From Nocardia exalbida NBRC 100660 (GTDB lineage: Bacteria; Actinomycetota; Actinomycetes; Mycobacteriales; Mycobacteriaceae), in the NCBI RefSeq assembly GCF_000308575.1, contig NZ_BAFZ01000073.1, positions 1 through 35,956 of the forward strand: a stretch of DNA of 35,956 nt. Reading direction: 5' to 3'. The notes beneath the pieces are model-generated. The model had not been told where the DNA came from and did no database searches. It saw only the letters and a program-made list of their open reading frames with translations. Below are positions 23,955-31,867 of this stretch, piece after piece (the first letter of the stretch is position 1; the number at the start of each line of letters is the position of its first letter). Made by a program: the position numbers and the translations under genes.

Positions 23955-25226
23955 CTATCCGGCCAGCGACTCCCGGATCACGCCGACCACCTCGGGCAGC
24001 GGAATCTGCCGCTGATCACCGGTCGCCATGTCCTTGAGCCCGACGGTGTTCTCCGCGAGGTCACGATCGCCGAGCACGAGGGTGAACCTGGCCCCGGAGC
24101 GATCGGCCGCCTTCATCGAGCCCTTCACACCGCGCCCGCCGTAGGCCAGATCGACCCGGATGCCCGCCGCCCGCAACTGCGCGGCCACCACCACCAGCCG
24201 CTGTTTGGCGGCGTCACCCAGCGGCACGCCGAAGACCTCGCAGCGCGCCGGGCTGCCCGCCGACTTGCCCTCGGCCGCCAGCGCCAGCATGGTGCGGTCG
24301 ACGCCGAGGCCGAATCCGATACCCGACAGCGGCTGGCCGCCGAGTTCGGCCATGAGACCGTCGTAGCGACCGCCGCCGCCGATGCCGGATTGCGCGCCGA
24401 GACCGTCGTGCACGAACTCGAACGTGGTCTTGGTGTAGTAGTCCAGGCCGCGCACCATGCGCGGGTTCACCACATACGGCACGCCGAGCGCCTCCAGGTG
24501 GCCGAGCACCTGCTCGAAGTGCGCCTTGGCCGACTCCGACAGGTGATCGATCATCAGCGGCGCGTCCGCGGTCATCGCGCGCACCTCGGGCCGCTTGTCG
24601 TCCAGCACGCGCAGCGGGTTGAGCTGGGCGCGCCGCTTCGTCTCCTCGTCCAACGGGAGCCCGAAGAGGAATTCCTGCAGCAGTTCGCGGTACTGCGGGC
24701 GGCAGGTCTCGTCACCCAGCGAGGTGACCTCGAGCCGGAATCCGTCCAGCCCCAGGCCACGGAATCCGGCATCGGCGATGGCGATGACCTCGGCGTCCAG
24801 CGCCGGATCGTCGACGCCGATGGCCTCGATGCCCACCTGCTGTAACTGCCGGTACCGGCCGGCTTGCGGGCGTTCGTAGCGGAAGAAGGGACCCGCGTAG
24901 CACACCTTCACCGGCAGCTGGCCCCGGTCGAGGCCGTGTTCGATGACCGCGCGCATCACGCCCGCGGTCCCCTCGGGGCGCAGCGTGACGCTGCGATCGC
25001 CGCGGTCGGGGAAGGTGTACATCTCCTTGGTGACCACGTCGGTGGACTCGCCGACACCGCGGGCGAACAGGCCCGTGTCCTCGAACACCGGCAGCTCGAT
25101 ATGCCCGTACCCGGCCAGTCGGGCGGCGCGGAGCAGGCCGTCGCGCACCGCGACGAACTCGGCCGAGCCGGGTGGCACGTAGTCCGGTACCCCCTTCGGG
25201 GCGGAAAAGCTGCTGGTCTTGGTCAC
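23955..25226 (-). CDS. hisS: Histidyl-tRNA synthetase
   Basis: 423 residues from the GTG at 25226, exactly the mycobacterial length; an in-frame start further upstream would add 13 residues that do not match relatives. Class II motifs: LRPEGTAGVMRAV, FFRYERPQAGRYRQLQQVG (motif 2) and the histidine-specific segments VRGLDYYTKTTFEFV and GGGGRYDGLM. Motif 3 is GIGFGLGVDRTMLAL. The C-terminal anticodon-binding domain contains RVDLAYGGRGVKGSMKAADR. A TGGAG-type ribosome site precedes the GTG. It is divergent from the cyclophilin gene, as in M. tuberculosis (Rv2580c and Rv2582 region). Confidence 0.97.
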   Translation of the reverse strand: MTKTSSFSAPKGVPDYVPPGSAEFVAVRDGLLRAARLAGYGHIELPVFEDTGLFARGVGESTDVVTKEMYTFPDRGDRSVTLRPEGTAGVMRAVIEHGLDRGQLPVKVCYAGPFFRYERPQAGRYRQLQQVGIEAIGVDDPALDAEVIAIADAGFRGLGLDGFRLEVTSLGDETCRPQYRELLQEFLFGLPLDEETKRRAQLNPLRVLDDKRPEVRAMTADAPLMIDHLSESAKAHFEQVLGHLEALGVPYVVNPRMVRGLDYYTKTTFEFVHDGLGAQSGIGGGGRYDGLMAELGGQPLSGIGFGLGVDRTMLALAAEGKSAGSPARCEVFGVPLGDAAKQRLVVVAAQLRAAGIRVDLAYGGRGVKGSMKAADRSGARFTLVLGDRDLAENTVGLKDMATGDQRQIPLPEVVGVIRESLAG

Positions 25227-25365
25227 GATGCTCCAGTTTCCACCACTACGGCCCCGCAAGTCCAACCGATTCGCCGAACCGCCTCTCAGGAAGGTTGCGG
25301 AGCAGTCTCAGGAAGAAATGGCACACTCTTATCCCGATGTAACCGGATACGGGAGGAACGTGGTA

Positions 25366-26247
25366 GTGCCGACCAACGAACAGCGACGAGCAGCGGCGAA
25401 ACGCAAGCTGGAACGTCAGCTCGCCAATCGGGCCGAGCGGGCGCGCAAGCGCAAGCAACTCACGATCGCCGGATCGGTACTCGGTGTCGTCCTCGTGGTC
25501 GCCGCCGTGACCGGGGTGTACTTCTTGACCCGCGGCGACGACAGCGGCAGCAACTCCGACGCCGCGGACGCCTCGCTGTCGAGTACCCCCGCCGCGGCCG
25601 CGCCGCCCTCCGCCAAGGCCAAGCCCGCGACGGTCGACTGCTCCTACCGCGACAGCGCCAAGCCCGCGGACAAGCCGGTCGGCAAGCCGAAGGCCGGCGG
25701 CATCCCCACCACCGGCGCCGACGCGAAGGTCAGCGTCAGCGTGGAGACCACCCAGGGCCCGATCGGGCTGACCCTGAACAACGCCGAGTCGCCGTGCACG
25801 GTGAACAGCTTCGTCAGCCTGGCGGCACAGAACTACTTCGACGGCACCAGCTGCCACCGCATGACCGCGGGCGAGGGCCTGAAGGTCCTGCAGTGCGGCG
25901 ATCCCACCGGCACCGGGATGGGCGGGCCCGGTTACGAATTCGACAACGAGTACCCCACCGATCAGTACGCCCCGAACGACCCCGCGGCGACCTCCGAACC
26001 GATCGCGTACAAGCGCGGCGTGCTGGCCATGGCCAACGCGGGCCCCGGAACCAACGGCAGTCAGTTCTTCATCGTGTACGCGGATTCGATGCTCCCGCCG
26101 CAGTACACGATCTTCGGCACCGTGGACGACAACAGCCTCGGCACGCTCGACAAGATCGCTGAGCTGGGCCAGGACGACTCCAACGGTCCCGGCGACGGGA
26201 AGCCCAAGCAGCCGGTCACGATCCAGTCGGTGCGTATCGACCGCTGA
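25366..26247 (+). CDS. ppiB: Membrane-anchored cyclophilin-type peptidyl-prolyl isomerase (PpiB-like)
   Basis: 293 residues. The GTG at 25366 is chosen because GGAGG lies eight bases before it and VPTNEQRRAAAKRKLERQL matches the start of relatives; a GTG at 25360 would sit too close to that ribosome site. A basic cytoplasmic tail is followed by one membrane segment (about residues 28-48), then an Ala/Ser/Pro linker and the cyclophilin domain outside the membrane. Domain motifs are CTVNSFVSLAAQNYFDGTSC, CHRMTAGEG, QCGDPTGTG, LAMANAGPGTNGSQFFI and YTIFGTV. The catalytic Arg of the usual FHR is here in CHR. It probably helps fold exported proteins. Confidence 0.93.
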   Translation: MPTNEQRRAAAKRKLERQLANRAERARKRKQLTIAGSVLGVVLVVAAVTGVYFLTRGDDSGSNSDAADASLSSTPAAAAPPSAKAKPATVDCSYRDSAKPADKPVGKPKAGGIPTTGADAKVSVSVETTQGPIGLTLNNAESPCTVNSFVSLAAQNYFDGTSCHRMTAGEGLKVLQCGDPTGTGMGGPGYEFDNEYPTDQYAPNDPAATSEPIAYKRGVLAMANAGPGTNGSQFFIVYADSMLPPQYTIFGTVDDNSLGTLDKIAELGQDDSNGPGDGKPKQPVTIQSVRIDR

Positions 26248-26655
26248 GCGTGCGCTCCGGGCCCGCCGCCGTTCTCCGGCCGCGGGTCCGAGTCACGTCC
26301 ACCCCATCCGGCCGGCGCGAGGATAGTCGAACCTTTCTTCGGTTAGGGTGCCCTCAGTTCGAAGATCATCCGGCGCGCCCGGAGACACGCCGGAAATGTG
26401 CGATATATGCTGATGAACCGGCACGCTCGTTCGATTGTGCCGACCTTTGTCGGGTAATCTCGATACAAGGAGTTCTTGCGGCGTAGTACGGCCTCGGCCG
26501 GGCGATCCCCCGGACAGGAAGTGCCGCACCACAAGTTCTCCGGGTGTCCACGTTTGCAGGCGGGACCCGCTGCACGGGACTACAGTTCGCGTGGCGGCGT
26601 CCGTAACGAAGCACCACATCATCCATAGTGATCACTGCAGCATCGGGGAGCAGCC
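26248..26655. other. 408-base gene-free stretch at the junction of the housekeeping block and conjugation region
   Basis: No convincing gene is seen; the open frames crossing it read as shadow. From about 26330 on the composition is clearly more AT-rich than the genes on either side. It contains a DtxR/IdeR-like 19-mer (26338-26356), a hairpin CGGCAC...GTGCCG (26419-26442, 12-base loop) and a perfect palindrome AGTGATCACT (26627-26636) just before the next gene. It should hold that gene's promoter. No tRNA gene or obvious attachment site was found. Confidence 0.5.
26338..26356 (+). promoter_or_regulatory. Possible iron box (DtxR/IdeR-like)
   Basis: TTCGGTTAGGGTGCCCTCA agrees with the IdeR/DtxR consensus TTAGGTTAGGCTAACCTAA at 14 of 19 positions, better in the left half. 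The next gene downstream on the plus strand starts 300 bases away, so the regulatory link is uncertain. A chance match is possible. Confidence 0.25.
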
Positions 26656-27198
26656 ATGTCCGAGGAACTGGACGACATCGGCCGGGAAACCGCGGCCATG
26701 ATGAGGACAATGTTGCAGCTTGCGACGCTCGTCGCCTTGCGGACCCGCGAGCGTGGTCAGAAGGAAGCCGAAGCGCGCGTCAAGCTCACCGAAGCCAGGC
26801 TCAAAGAGGCCAAGGAATTGCAGCTGCGTGAGGCTCGTGACGCGAAGGCCAAGGATCCGCGCAACACCGAGCTGGCCCGGCTGATCGAGAAGCCGATCGC
26901 GGACAAGGGCGTGTCGCTGGAGAAGGACCGCTTCTCCGCGCAAGCCGAGGCATCCCGGATGGCGGCCAACGCCGCCGCCAAGCCGGCTTTGCAATACGAC
27001 TCCCAGGAACGCCGCATGGCGATCGCGGCCCACCTGGCCAAAATGGGTGTCGCACCGGAGCTTGCCGCGGTACGGATGCTGATCGAAGTAGGGCAGGCAC
27101 AACCGCCGGGTGAGGCCGTACGCTCCCGCCCCGACGAGGCGCCGTCGGTCACCAGGGCCAGGGAACAGGAATCCCGCGGCCTGGAACGCACAAGGTAG
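26656..27198 (+). CDS. Coiled-coil protein of unknown function at the edge of the conjugation region
   Basis: 180 residues, not recognised. The ATG at 26656 follows a GGGGAG ribosome site. The first 30 residues include a moderately hydrophobic helix (MMRTMLQLATLVALRTR). Residues about 32-70 form a highly charged Lys/Glu/Ala helix (EAEARVKLTEARLKEAKELQ), very likely coiled coil. Later parts have ERRMAIAAHLAKMGVAPELA, a small helical unit, and a charged Arg-rich tail. No signal peptide or catalytic motif is seen. It faces the conjugation operon across a strong terminator. Its position suggests an accessory or regulatory role in that system, which is inference only. Confidence 0.75.
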   Translation: MSEELDDIGRETAAMMRTMLQLATLVALRTRERGQKEAEARVKLTEARLKEAKELQLREARDAKAKDPRNTELARLIEKPIADKGVSLEKDRFSAQAEASRMAANAAAKPALQYDSQERRMAIAAHLAKMGVAPELAAVRMLIEVGQAQPPGEAVRSRPDEAPSVTRAREQESRGLERTR

Positions 27199-27206
27199 CC
27201 GGACGA

Positions 27207-27245
27207 ACGAACGCCCGCCGGATTCCGGCGGGCGTTCGTCTTTCT
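27207..27245 (+). terminator. Strong intrinsic-type terminator
   Basis: A 15-base perfect stem, ACGAACGCCCGCCGG to its complement (27207-27221 and 27225-27239 with slight end fraying), with a three-base loop ATT, followed by TCTTTCT. It lies eight bases after the stop codon of the coiled-coil gene. It also lies 36 bases beyond the stop of the minus-strand operon and could end that transcript too, though the T-tract favours the plus strand. Confidence 0.85.
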
Positions 27246-27275
27246 CGAGCACGAGAACGGCTGGGACGCAGACGC

Positions 27276-27662
27276 TTACGTGCGGAAGTCACCGACCGTG
27301 GGATCGCCGAACATACCGTGTTGCGGCGACTTCAGGGGCAGCGGGCTGAGCATGTCCTTGTGGCCGTTGCGCACACTGCAGTACTTGAACGGCCCCTTGG
27401 GGTCGAACAGCTTCGACATGTGCGGGTCCGCGTGGTCGAGGAACCAGACGCTCAATCCGGTTCGCCCGTCCAGCCGGTAGTGCTCCCAGGCGCGCCACAA
27501 CGCGTCCAGCCGGGCGACCGCCTCGGCGTGCTGCCACCACTCGGGGCACCACACCGTGTCGCTGAGATCGGTGACCTGCCGCCGATAGACCAGGCTGAGG
27601 TAGTTCTCGACGAACTCCACCACGCTCGCGTAGATCATCGGTTGTTGCTGCTGTTCGGTCAC
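27276..27662 (-). CDS. DUF4913 domain protein associated with the conjugation operon
   Basis: 128 residues. Family signature features are visible: VEFVENYLSLVYRRQV, WCPEWWQHAEAVARLDALWR, WEHYRLDGRTGLSVWFLDHA and DPHMSKLFDPKGPFKYC. DUF4913 proteins are small, Trp-rich and soluble, and often lie beside actinobacterial VirD4/TraG-like genes. The function is unknown. The GTG start overlaps the stop of the coupling ATPase gene by four bases (GTGA), so the two proteins are probably made in step. A role as adaptor between transferred DNA or protein and the coupling ATPase is a reasonable guess, not shown. It is the last gene of the operon. Confidence 0.88.
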   Translation of the reverse strand: MTEQQQQPMIYASVVEFVENYLSLVYRRQVTDLSDTVWCPEWWQHAEAVARLDALWRAWEHYRLDGRTGLSVWFLDHADPHMSKLFDPKGPFKYCSVRNGHKDMLSPLPLKSPQHGMFGDPTVGDFRT

Positions 27663-29494
27663 AGCGGCCGAACCTCCTCGACTTGTCCGTATTCCGGCGG
27701 CGGCGTCGACTTGCTGAGCGAGGGCGCGCCGATCAGATCGGTGATCTCCGTCTTGCGCTGCGGATCGTGACGCGAGATGGACTGTTTCACGTCCGCAGCG
27801 TACTCACCCTCCCACCAAGGCACCGTTCGGATGAGCACCGGCGGCGCACCGGAGGGGAACAGGATGGCCCGGCCACGCGGCAGCGTCGCGAGGGCGTTGA
27901 CCGAGAACGTCTTGGACGAGCCCAGCGAGCGCGAATAGCTCTTGCCACCCTTGGATTCGGAGACCGACTGCGAGATCGCGTCGTATTCGCCGAGCACGTC
28001 CGAACGCTCCTGCAGGAATTTGGTGTCGTCCACGCCGCTGCCGAGCACTTTGATGTTCGCCGCCGACCACAAGGCGTTCATGCCGCTCTCGCCCCAGCAG
28101 CGGGCCCCCTGCGCCCAGGATTGCAGCACCGTCATCACGACGATGCCGCGTGAGCCGAAGTGGCTGTACTGCTTGGGCAGGTCCTTCCAGCGCACCACGT
28201 TGGCGGCCTCGTCGAGCACCGCGAGCATCGGAATCGCCAAGCGCCCACCGGCCGATTGCGACGCCTTGCGCATTGCCACGTCGACCACCGCCTCGGTGAG
28301 CGCACTCACCAGGGGCGCCGCAGAGCCGCGGCCTTCCAGCGACAAGCTGTAGAGCGTGCCGTTGTTCTCCAGGAACTCCAGCTCGTCGAACTCCCTGCGA
28401 TCGCCGCCACGGGTGATCCACGGGTGCACGTTCGACAATTTCAGGCACCGGATCATCTTCTTGGCGGTGCCGAAGATGCCGCTGCGGGTGCGTGGATCGG
28501 CGTTGTACTGCGAGGACAGGCCCGAGGCCGTGTAGTGGTGGCGGGCGGCGCGCAGGAGCTCGATGGGCTCGGTGTCCTGTGGATTGGTCACCCACTCCCA
28601 CACCTGCACGATCGGCCTGCTGCCGTTGCGATCGCCGACCGCGGCGGCGAGGAACAGTCCGGCCAGCAGATCCTCGGCCTCGGGATCGAAGAACGCGTCG
28701 TGGTTGCTGTCGCTGCCGTCGTCGCCGTCGGCGAAGTGCCCCGCCAACCGGGCCGCGCGCATCTCGCACCCTTCGCGCTTGGCATCCACCCAGGACAGGG
28801 GATCCCAGAACCAGGTGGTCTCTTCGCCCGCGACGCCCTGCGGATCGAAGACGAAGGTAGGACTTCCCTTCGACTCACGGACATCCCGGGTCGCGTCCAC
28901 CACGTCGCGCTTGTTCGAGGTGGCAAGCACGGGGCCGATCGCGGTGAGGATCGCGGGGATCACCCGGGACGTCGACTTGCCCTGGCGCGGGCCCCAGATG
29001 TCCAGGTGCAGATCCTCATACGAGCCGTAGAGCATCACGCCGTCGGCCACACCGACACCGATCGGCACGCCGGGAGCGTCGTCGTAGCCGAGTCGCACGC
29101 CCAGCTGCTGGGCCTTCTCCCGGACGCCCGCCTCGGTGAGCATCGAGATCGCCCCGCCGTTGCCCATCACGTCGGCCTTGTCGTCCACCGGCAGCCTGCC
29201 CTTGGACCGGCGCTTCTGCAACTCCTTGCGGATCACCAGGTACGCGACCACGCTCAGGATCACCAGCAACACGATCGCCGTGGCCGCACCAGGCCATTGC
29301 AGCCTGCCCCGCGCCAGATCGGCCGCGATGGCGATCGGATTGAACGGGACTTTCTGCGGGCTGCCCGCGAGCAGGTTGCCCAGATGCAGCGCGAGCCAGA
29401 GGGTTCCGAAGATCGCGAAGCCGGCGTAGGTCAGTAGCAGGCTGACGTCGGGTCCGGGTACGGCCGGATCCGTCACCTTTTTCTTCTTCGCCAT
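27659..29494 (-). CDS. Type IV coupling protein, VirD4/TraG-like ATPase
   Basis: 611 residues. Two membrane segments near the N-terminus (about residues 18-38 and 70-88) anchor a cytoplasmic ATPase. Walker A is WGPRQGKSTSRVIPAIL (about 168-180); Walker B with the DEAA signature is LAVLDEAANVVRWKDLPKQY (about 422-442). HFGSRGIVVMTVLQSWAQG and the later TraM-recognition-type region fit the TraD/TraG C-terminal core. Such proteins recruit the relaxase-DNA complex to the secretion channel. The ATG at 29494 has an ideal AGGAGG ribosome site. It follows the NTF2-like gene by 42 bases and overlaps the DUF4913 gene. Confidence 0.92.
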   Translation of the reverse strand: MAKKKKVTDPAVPGPDVSLLLTYAGFAIFGTLWLALHLGNLLAGSPQKVPFNPIAIAADLARGRLQWPGAATAIVLLVILSVVAYLVIRKELQKRRSKGRLPVDDKADVMGNGGAISMLTEAGVREKAQQLGVRLGYDDAPGVPIGVGVADGVMLYGSYEDLHLDIWGPRQGKSTSRVIPAILTAIGPVLATSNKRDVVDATRDVRESKGSPTFVFDPQGVAGEETTWFWDPLSWVDAKREGCEMRAARLAGHFADGDDGSDSNHDAFFDPEAEDLLAGLFLAAAVGDRNGSRPIVQVWEWVTNPQDTEPIELLRAARHHYTASGLSSQYNADPRTRSGIFGTAKKMIRCLKLSNVHPWITRGGDRREFDELEFLENNGTLYSLSLEGRGSAAPLVSALTEAVVDVAMRKASQSAGGRLAIPMLAVLDEAANVVRWKDLPKQYSHFGSRGIVVMTVLQSWAQGARCWGESGMNALWSAANIKVLGSGVDDTKFLQERSDVLGEYDAISQSVSESKGGKSYSRSLGSSKTFSVNALATLPRGRAILFPSGAPPVLIRTVPWWEGEYAADVKQSISRHDPQRKTEITDLIGAPSLSKSTPPPEYGQVEEVRPL

Positions 29495-29536
29495 GTGTGC
29501 CTCCTGGGTCGGCCGTCCGGTACGGAAAGCGGGTGG

Positions 29537-30169
29537 TCAGCGGAATGCGTCGAGCCGCCAGCCGTCGGGTGTGCGCACGACGGTGGCGATCACCGTCGCG
29601 GGCGGCAGCGGCTCCTTGCGTCCGTCCGGATAGACGACGGTCTGCTCGATCCCGATCTTGAACTGCTGGACGTTCGGGTCGCTGAGAGCGGGCGGCTTCT
29701 CACCGGACGCGAACGTGAACGCCTCCACGCGTGCCCCCTCCCTCGCCCAATCCGCCCACTGCAGCGTCGACTTCGGCGTCTCCACCGCGGTCGGCGCCGC
29801 ATCCAGCATACGAATCAGACTGGGGCCGAGAAACTTCCGCGCCCGGCCCAGGGAAGCGCCCTCGGTCTCGGAAGCGGGTTGCCAGCTGTAGATCTCCCGC
29901 AGCGCCGCGACCGCGACACCGTCGGGCGTCACCGGATCTGGGGCGGGCACGCCCTCCAGCAACCGGGGTGTGGACGTAGCGGGGTGCGCCGCATCGGATC
30001 CCGTGTCCGCGCGGTCCGCACGGCCACAGGCCGCACCCAGCACCGCGATGCTCACCACCAGCATCACCACCAGTTTCGCGCGTGCATTCGCTCTATCCCT
30101 CCAGGCTAGCCGCACCGCGGGGTGTCGCGGCAGTCCCGCCGCCGCGTGTTCGGACCCGTCACCGCTCAC
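29537..30169 (-). CDS. NTF2-fold conjugation protein, probably VirB8/TcpC-like
   Basis: 210 residues from a GTG at 30169 that overlaps the stop of the hydrolase gene (GTGA). A basic N-terminal part is followed by one membrane segment (about residues 32-48, KLVVMLVVSIAVLGAAC). The Cys at its end is close to, but not a good match for, a lipoprotein site. The outer part is one small alpha/beta domain: VAVAALREIYSWQPASETEG, ARVEAFTFASGEKPPAL, VQQFKIGIEQTVVYPDG and ATVIATVVRTPDGWRLDAF. This order (helices, then a curved sheet) is that of the NTF2-like domain of VirB8 and TcpC, which scaffold the secretion channel. Assignment is by layout and context, not by close likeness. Confidence 0.6.
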   Translation of the reverse strand: MSGDGSEHAAAGLPRHPAVRLAWRDRANARAKLVVMLVVSIAVLGAACGRADRADTGSDAAHPATSTPRLLEGVPAPDPVTPDGVAVAALREIYSWQPASETEGASLGRARKFLGPSLIRMLDAAPTAVETPKSTLQWADWAREGARVEAFTFASGEKPPALSDPNVQQFKIGIEQTVVYPDGRKEPLPPATVIATVVRTPDGWRLDAFR

Positions 30170-31830
30170 AGCACCCTCCTCGCCCGTCCGTCCCCCGGCA
30201 CCGCGACTTCCGAAACGCCGCCCGCCGAGCGGGCGTTCGCACCTGGCACGGACTGGATCATCCGACCGTTGCCGACGTAGATGCCGACCTGCGCAGGCCC
30301 GCGGGGACCGAACGAGCTGAACACCAGATCGCCCGGCTGCGCTCTCCGCATCGGCACTTCCGCACCCGCCTCCCACTGCTGTTCGGCTGTGCGCGGCAGC
30401 GTCACCGCGCCGGAGGACGCCGCGAACACCGCCGCCGCGGTCAACCCCGGTCCGTCCAGTCCCCCGCCGCTCGGCCCCTGGGGCCCGCCACCGCCCCAGA
30501 CGTACGGGGTGCCGAGCCACTCGTTGGCGGCCTCGACGATCTGGTCACCGGCCGAACCCTGTCCGGGAGTGAACCGGCCGAGCGAACCCGGCGCTCGGTA
30601 TTGCGCTTCCATCGTGAGGATGTTGCGCACATACGGCTGGGTCTCGGCGTAATGCGCGGCAACCTGGTTCGGCATACCGCCGGACGCCAGGACCGCGCCC
30701 TCGCCCGCGTTGTAGGCCGCCAGTGTCAGCGCGACGATGTCGCCCTGCACCCTGCCCTCGGCCTGCCACTGCTGGATCTTGTGCGCGATCGCGCACATAT
30801 AGCGCCCTTGACCGACGATCGCGTCACCGTCGTCCCACACACTGGCCACGCCGTTGCCGTCGGCGTCGATCACATACGGCCTGCCGTCGTCGGGATCGAT
30901 GCTCACCGCGGTGGTCGGCAGGAACTGCGCAAGGCCCTGGGCACCGGCGGGCGAAGTCGCCCCGCGCCGGAAACCGGACTCCTGCCTGCCCTGCGCGGCC
31001 AGCAGCGAGGGCGTGATCTGCGGACAGAGGGAACCCGCACGGCGGTACCAGATCTCCAGTTCTTGCGGCACCTTGCCCGCGGCCAGCGCGCCACCGACGG
31101 TGCCGAAACCCAGGCTGCAGCGGGGATCGCTGGAATAGGCGCGCGCACCGCCGACGTCCGGGGTCGGCGCGCCGTCCAGCCAGGGCAACGGGTCGATCTG
31201 TCGACCGCCGGTGAACCGGCCGCCCGGAACGATCTCGAAATGCAGATGGGGGCCGCTGGATTCACCCGCCGAGCCGACCGCGCCGATGTGCTGCCCCGCG
31301 GTCACCGTGTCGCCCGGCCGGACCAGCACGCCGGAGTCCCACATGTGGCCGTAGACCGCCGAGTACGAGCGGCCGTTGGTGTCCACCGAATCGACGACGA
31401 TCCAGTTGCCGAATCCCGACGCCGGGCCGGCGGCGACGACACGGCCGTCGGAGACCGAGAAGATGGGCGTACCGTCCGGCGCGGCCAAGTCGACGCCCTT
31501 GTGCGCCCCGCCCCGCGCGCCGAAGGTGTCCGAGACGGTGAAGGTTCCGGTGGCCATCGGCAACGTGCGGCGCAGCGGGCCTACCCCCGCGGCGAGCGAG
31601 GGCGTGGCGGTCGCGGCCGGGTTGGTCTGTGTCGCGCCGGGGCCGGTGGTCGCGGCGGCGCGCCGATCGCCCGGCGCGTAACCGCCCAGCGGCGGAAGCG
31701 CCGACTGCGAACCGAGCACCGAGCCGCCCTCGCAGGCGTCGTCCACGGAGGGCATGACGATGACCAGCACGATGGTCATCAGGCCGAGCACCGCGCCCAG
31801 CGCCGTCCACAACGCCGTTTTGCCGCTCAT
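30166..31830 (-). CDS. Three-domain conjugative cell-wall hydrolase: M23 peptidase, SLT transglycosylase, inactive NlpC/P60
   Basis: 554 residues. A membrane anchor (about residues 8-26) is followed by a linker and an M23 LytM-type peptidase with zinc ligands His110 and Asp114 (HKGVD) and His195-x-His197 (HLHFEI). Next is a soluble lytic transglycosylase domain with catalytic Glu284 (QESGF), GAQGLAQFLPTT and AAYNAG (371-376). The C-terminal domain has the NlpC/P60 fold (TPYVWGGGGPQGP, QPGDLVFSSFG, VGIYVGNGRMI). In it the catalytic Cys position is Gly460 (LDGPGL in place of the usual DCSGL) and the catalytic His position is Gln514 (AQVGIY in place of HVGIY). The enzyme likely opens peptidoglycan for the conjugation channel. 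It lies 37 bases after the transposase-like gene and overlaps the next gene by four bases. Confidence 0.92.
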   Translation of the reverse strand: MSGKTALWTALGAVLGLMTIVLVIVMPSVDDACEGGSVLGSQSALPPLGGYAPGDRRAAATTGPGATQTNPAATATPSLAAGVGPLRRTLPMATGTFTVSDTFGARGGAHKGVDLAAPDGTPIFSVSDGRVVAAGPASGFGNWIVVDSVDTNGRSYSAVYGHMWDSGVLVRPGDTVTAGQHIGAVGSAGESSGPHLHFEIVPGGRFTGGRQIDPLPWLDGAPTPDVGGARAYSSDPRCSLGFGTVGGALAAGKVPQELEIWYRRAGSLCPQITPSLLAAQGRQESGFRRGATSPAGAQGLAQFLPTTAVSIDPDDGRPYVIDADGNGVASVWDDGDAIVGQGRYMCAIAHKIQQWQAEGRVQGDIVALTLAAYNAGEGAVLASGGMPNQVAAHYAETQPYVRNILTMEAQYRAPGSLGRFTPGQGSAGDQIVEAANEWLGTPYVWGGGGPQGPSGGGLDGPGLTAAAVFAASSGAVTLPRTAEQQWEAGAEVPMRRAQPGDLVFSSFGPRGPAQVGIYVGNGRMIQSVPGANARSAGGVSEVAVPGDGRARRVL

Positions 31831-31867
31831 CGCCGCACTCCGGCATCGTGCCGCGCGCAGCCCGGGT

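Noticed and set aside
26400..26450. tRNA or attachment site in the junction region, suggested by a GTTCGAT sequence and hairpin
   Set aside because: No cloverleaf can be drawn; only one six-base stem with a 12-base loop is present and no acceptor or anticodon arms fit.
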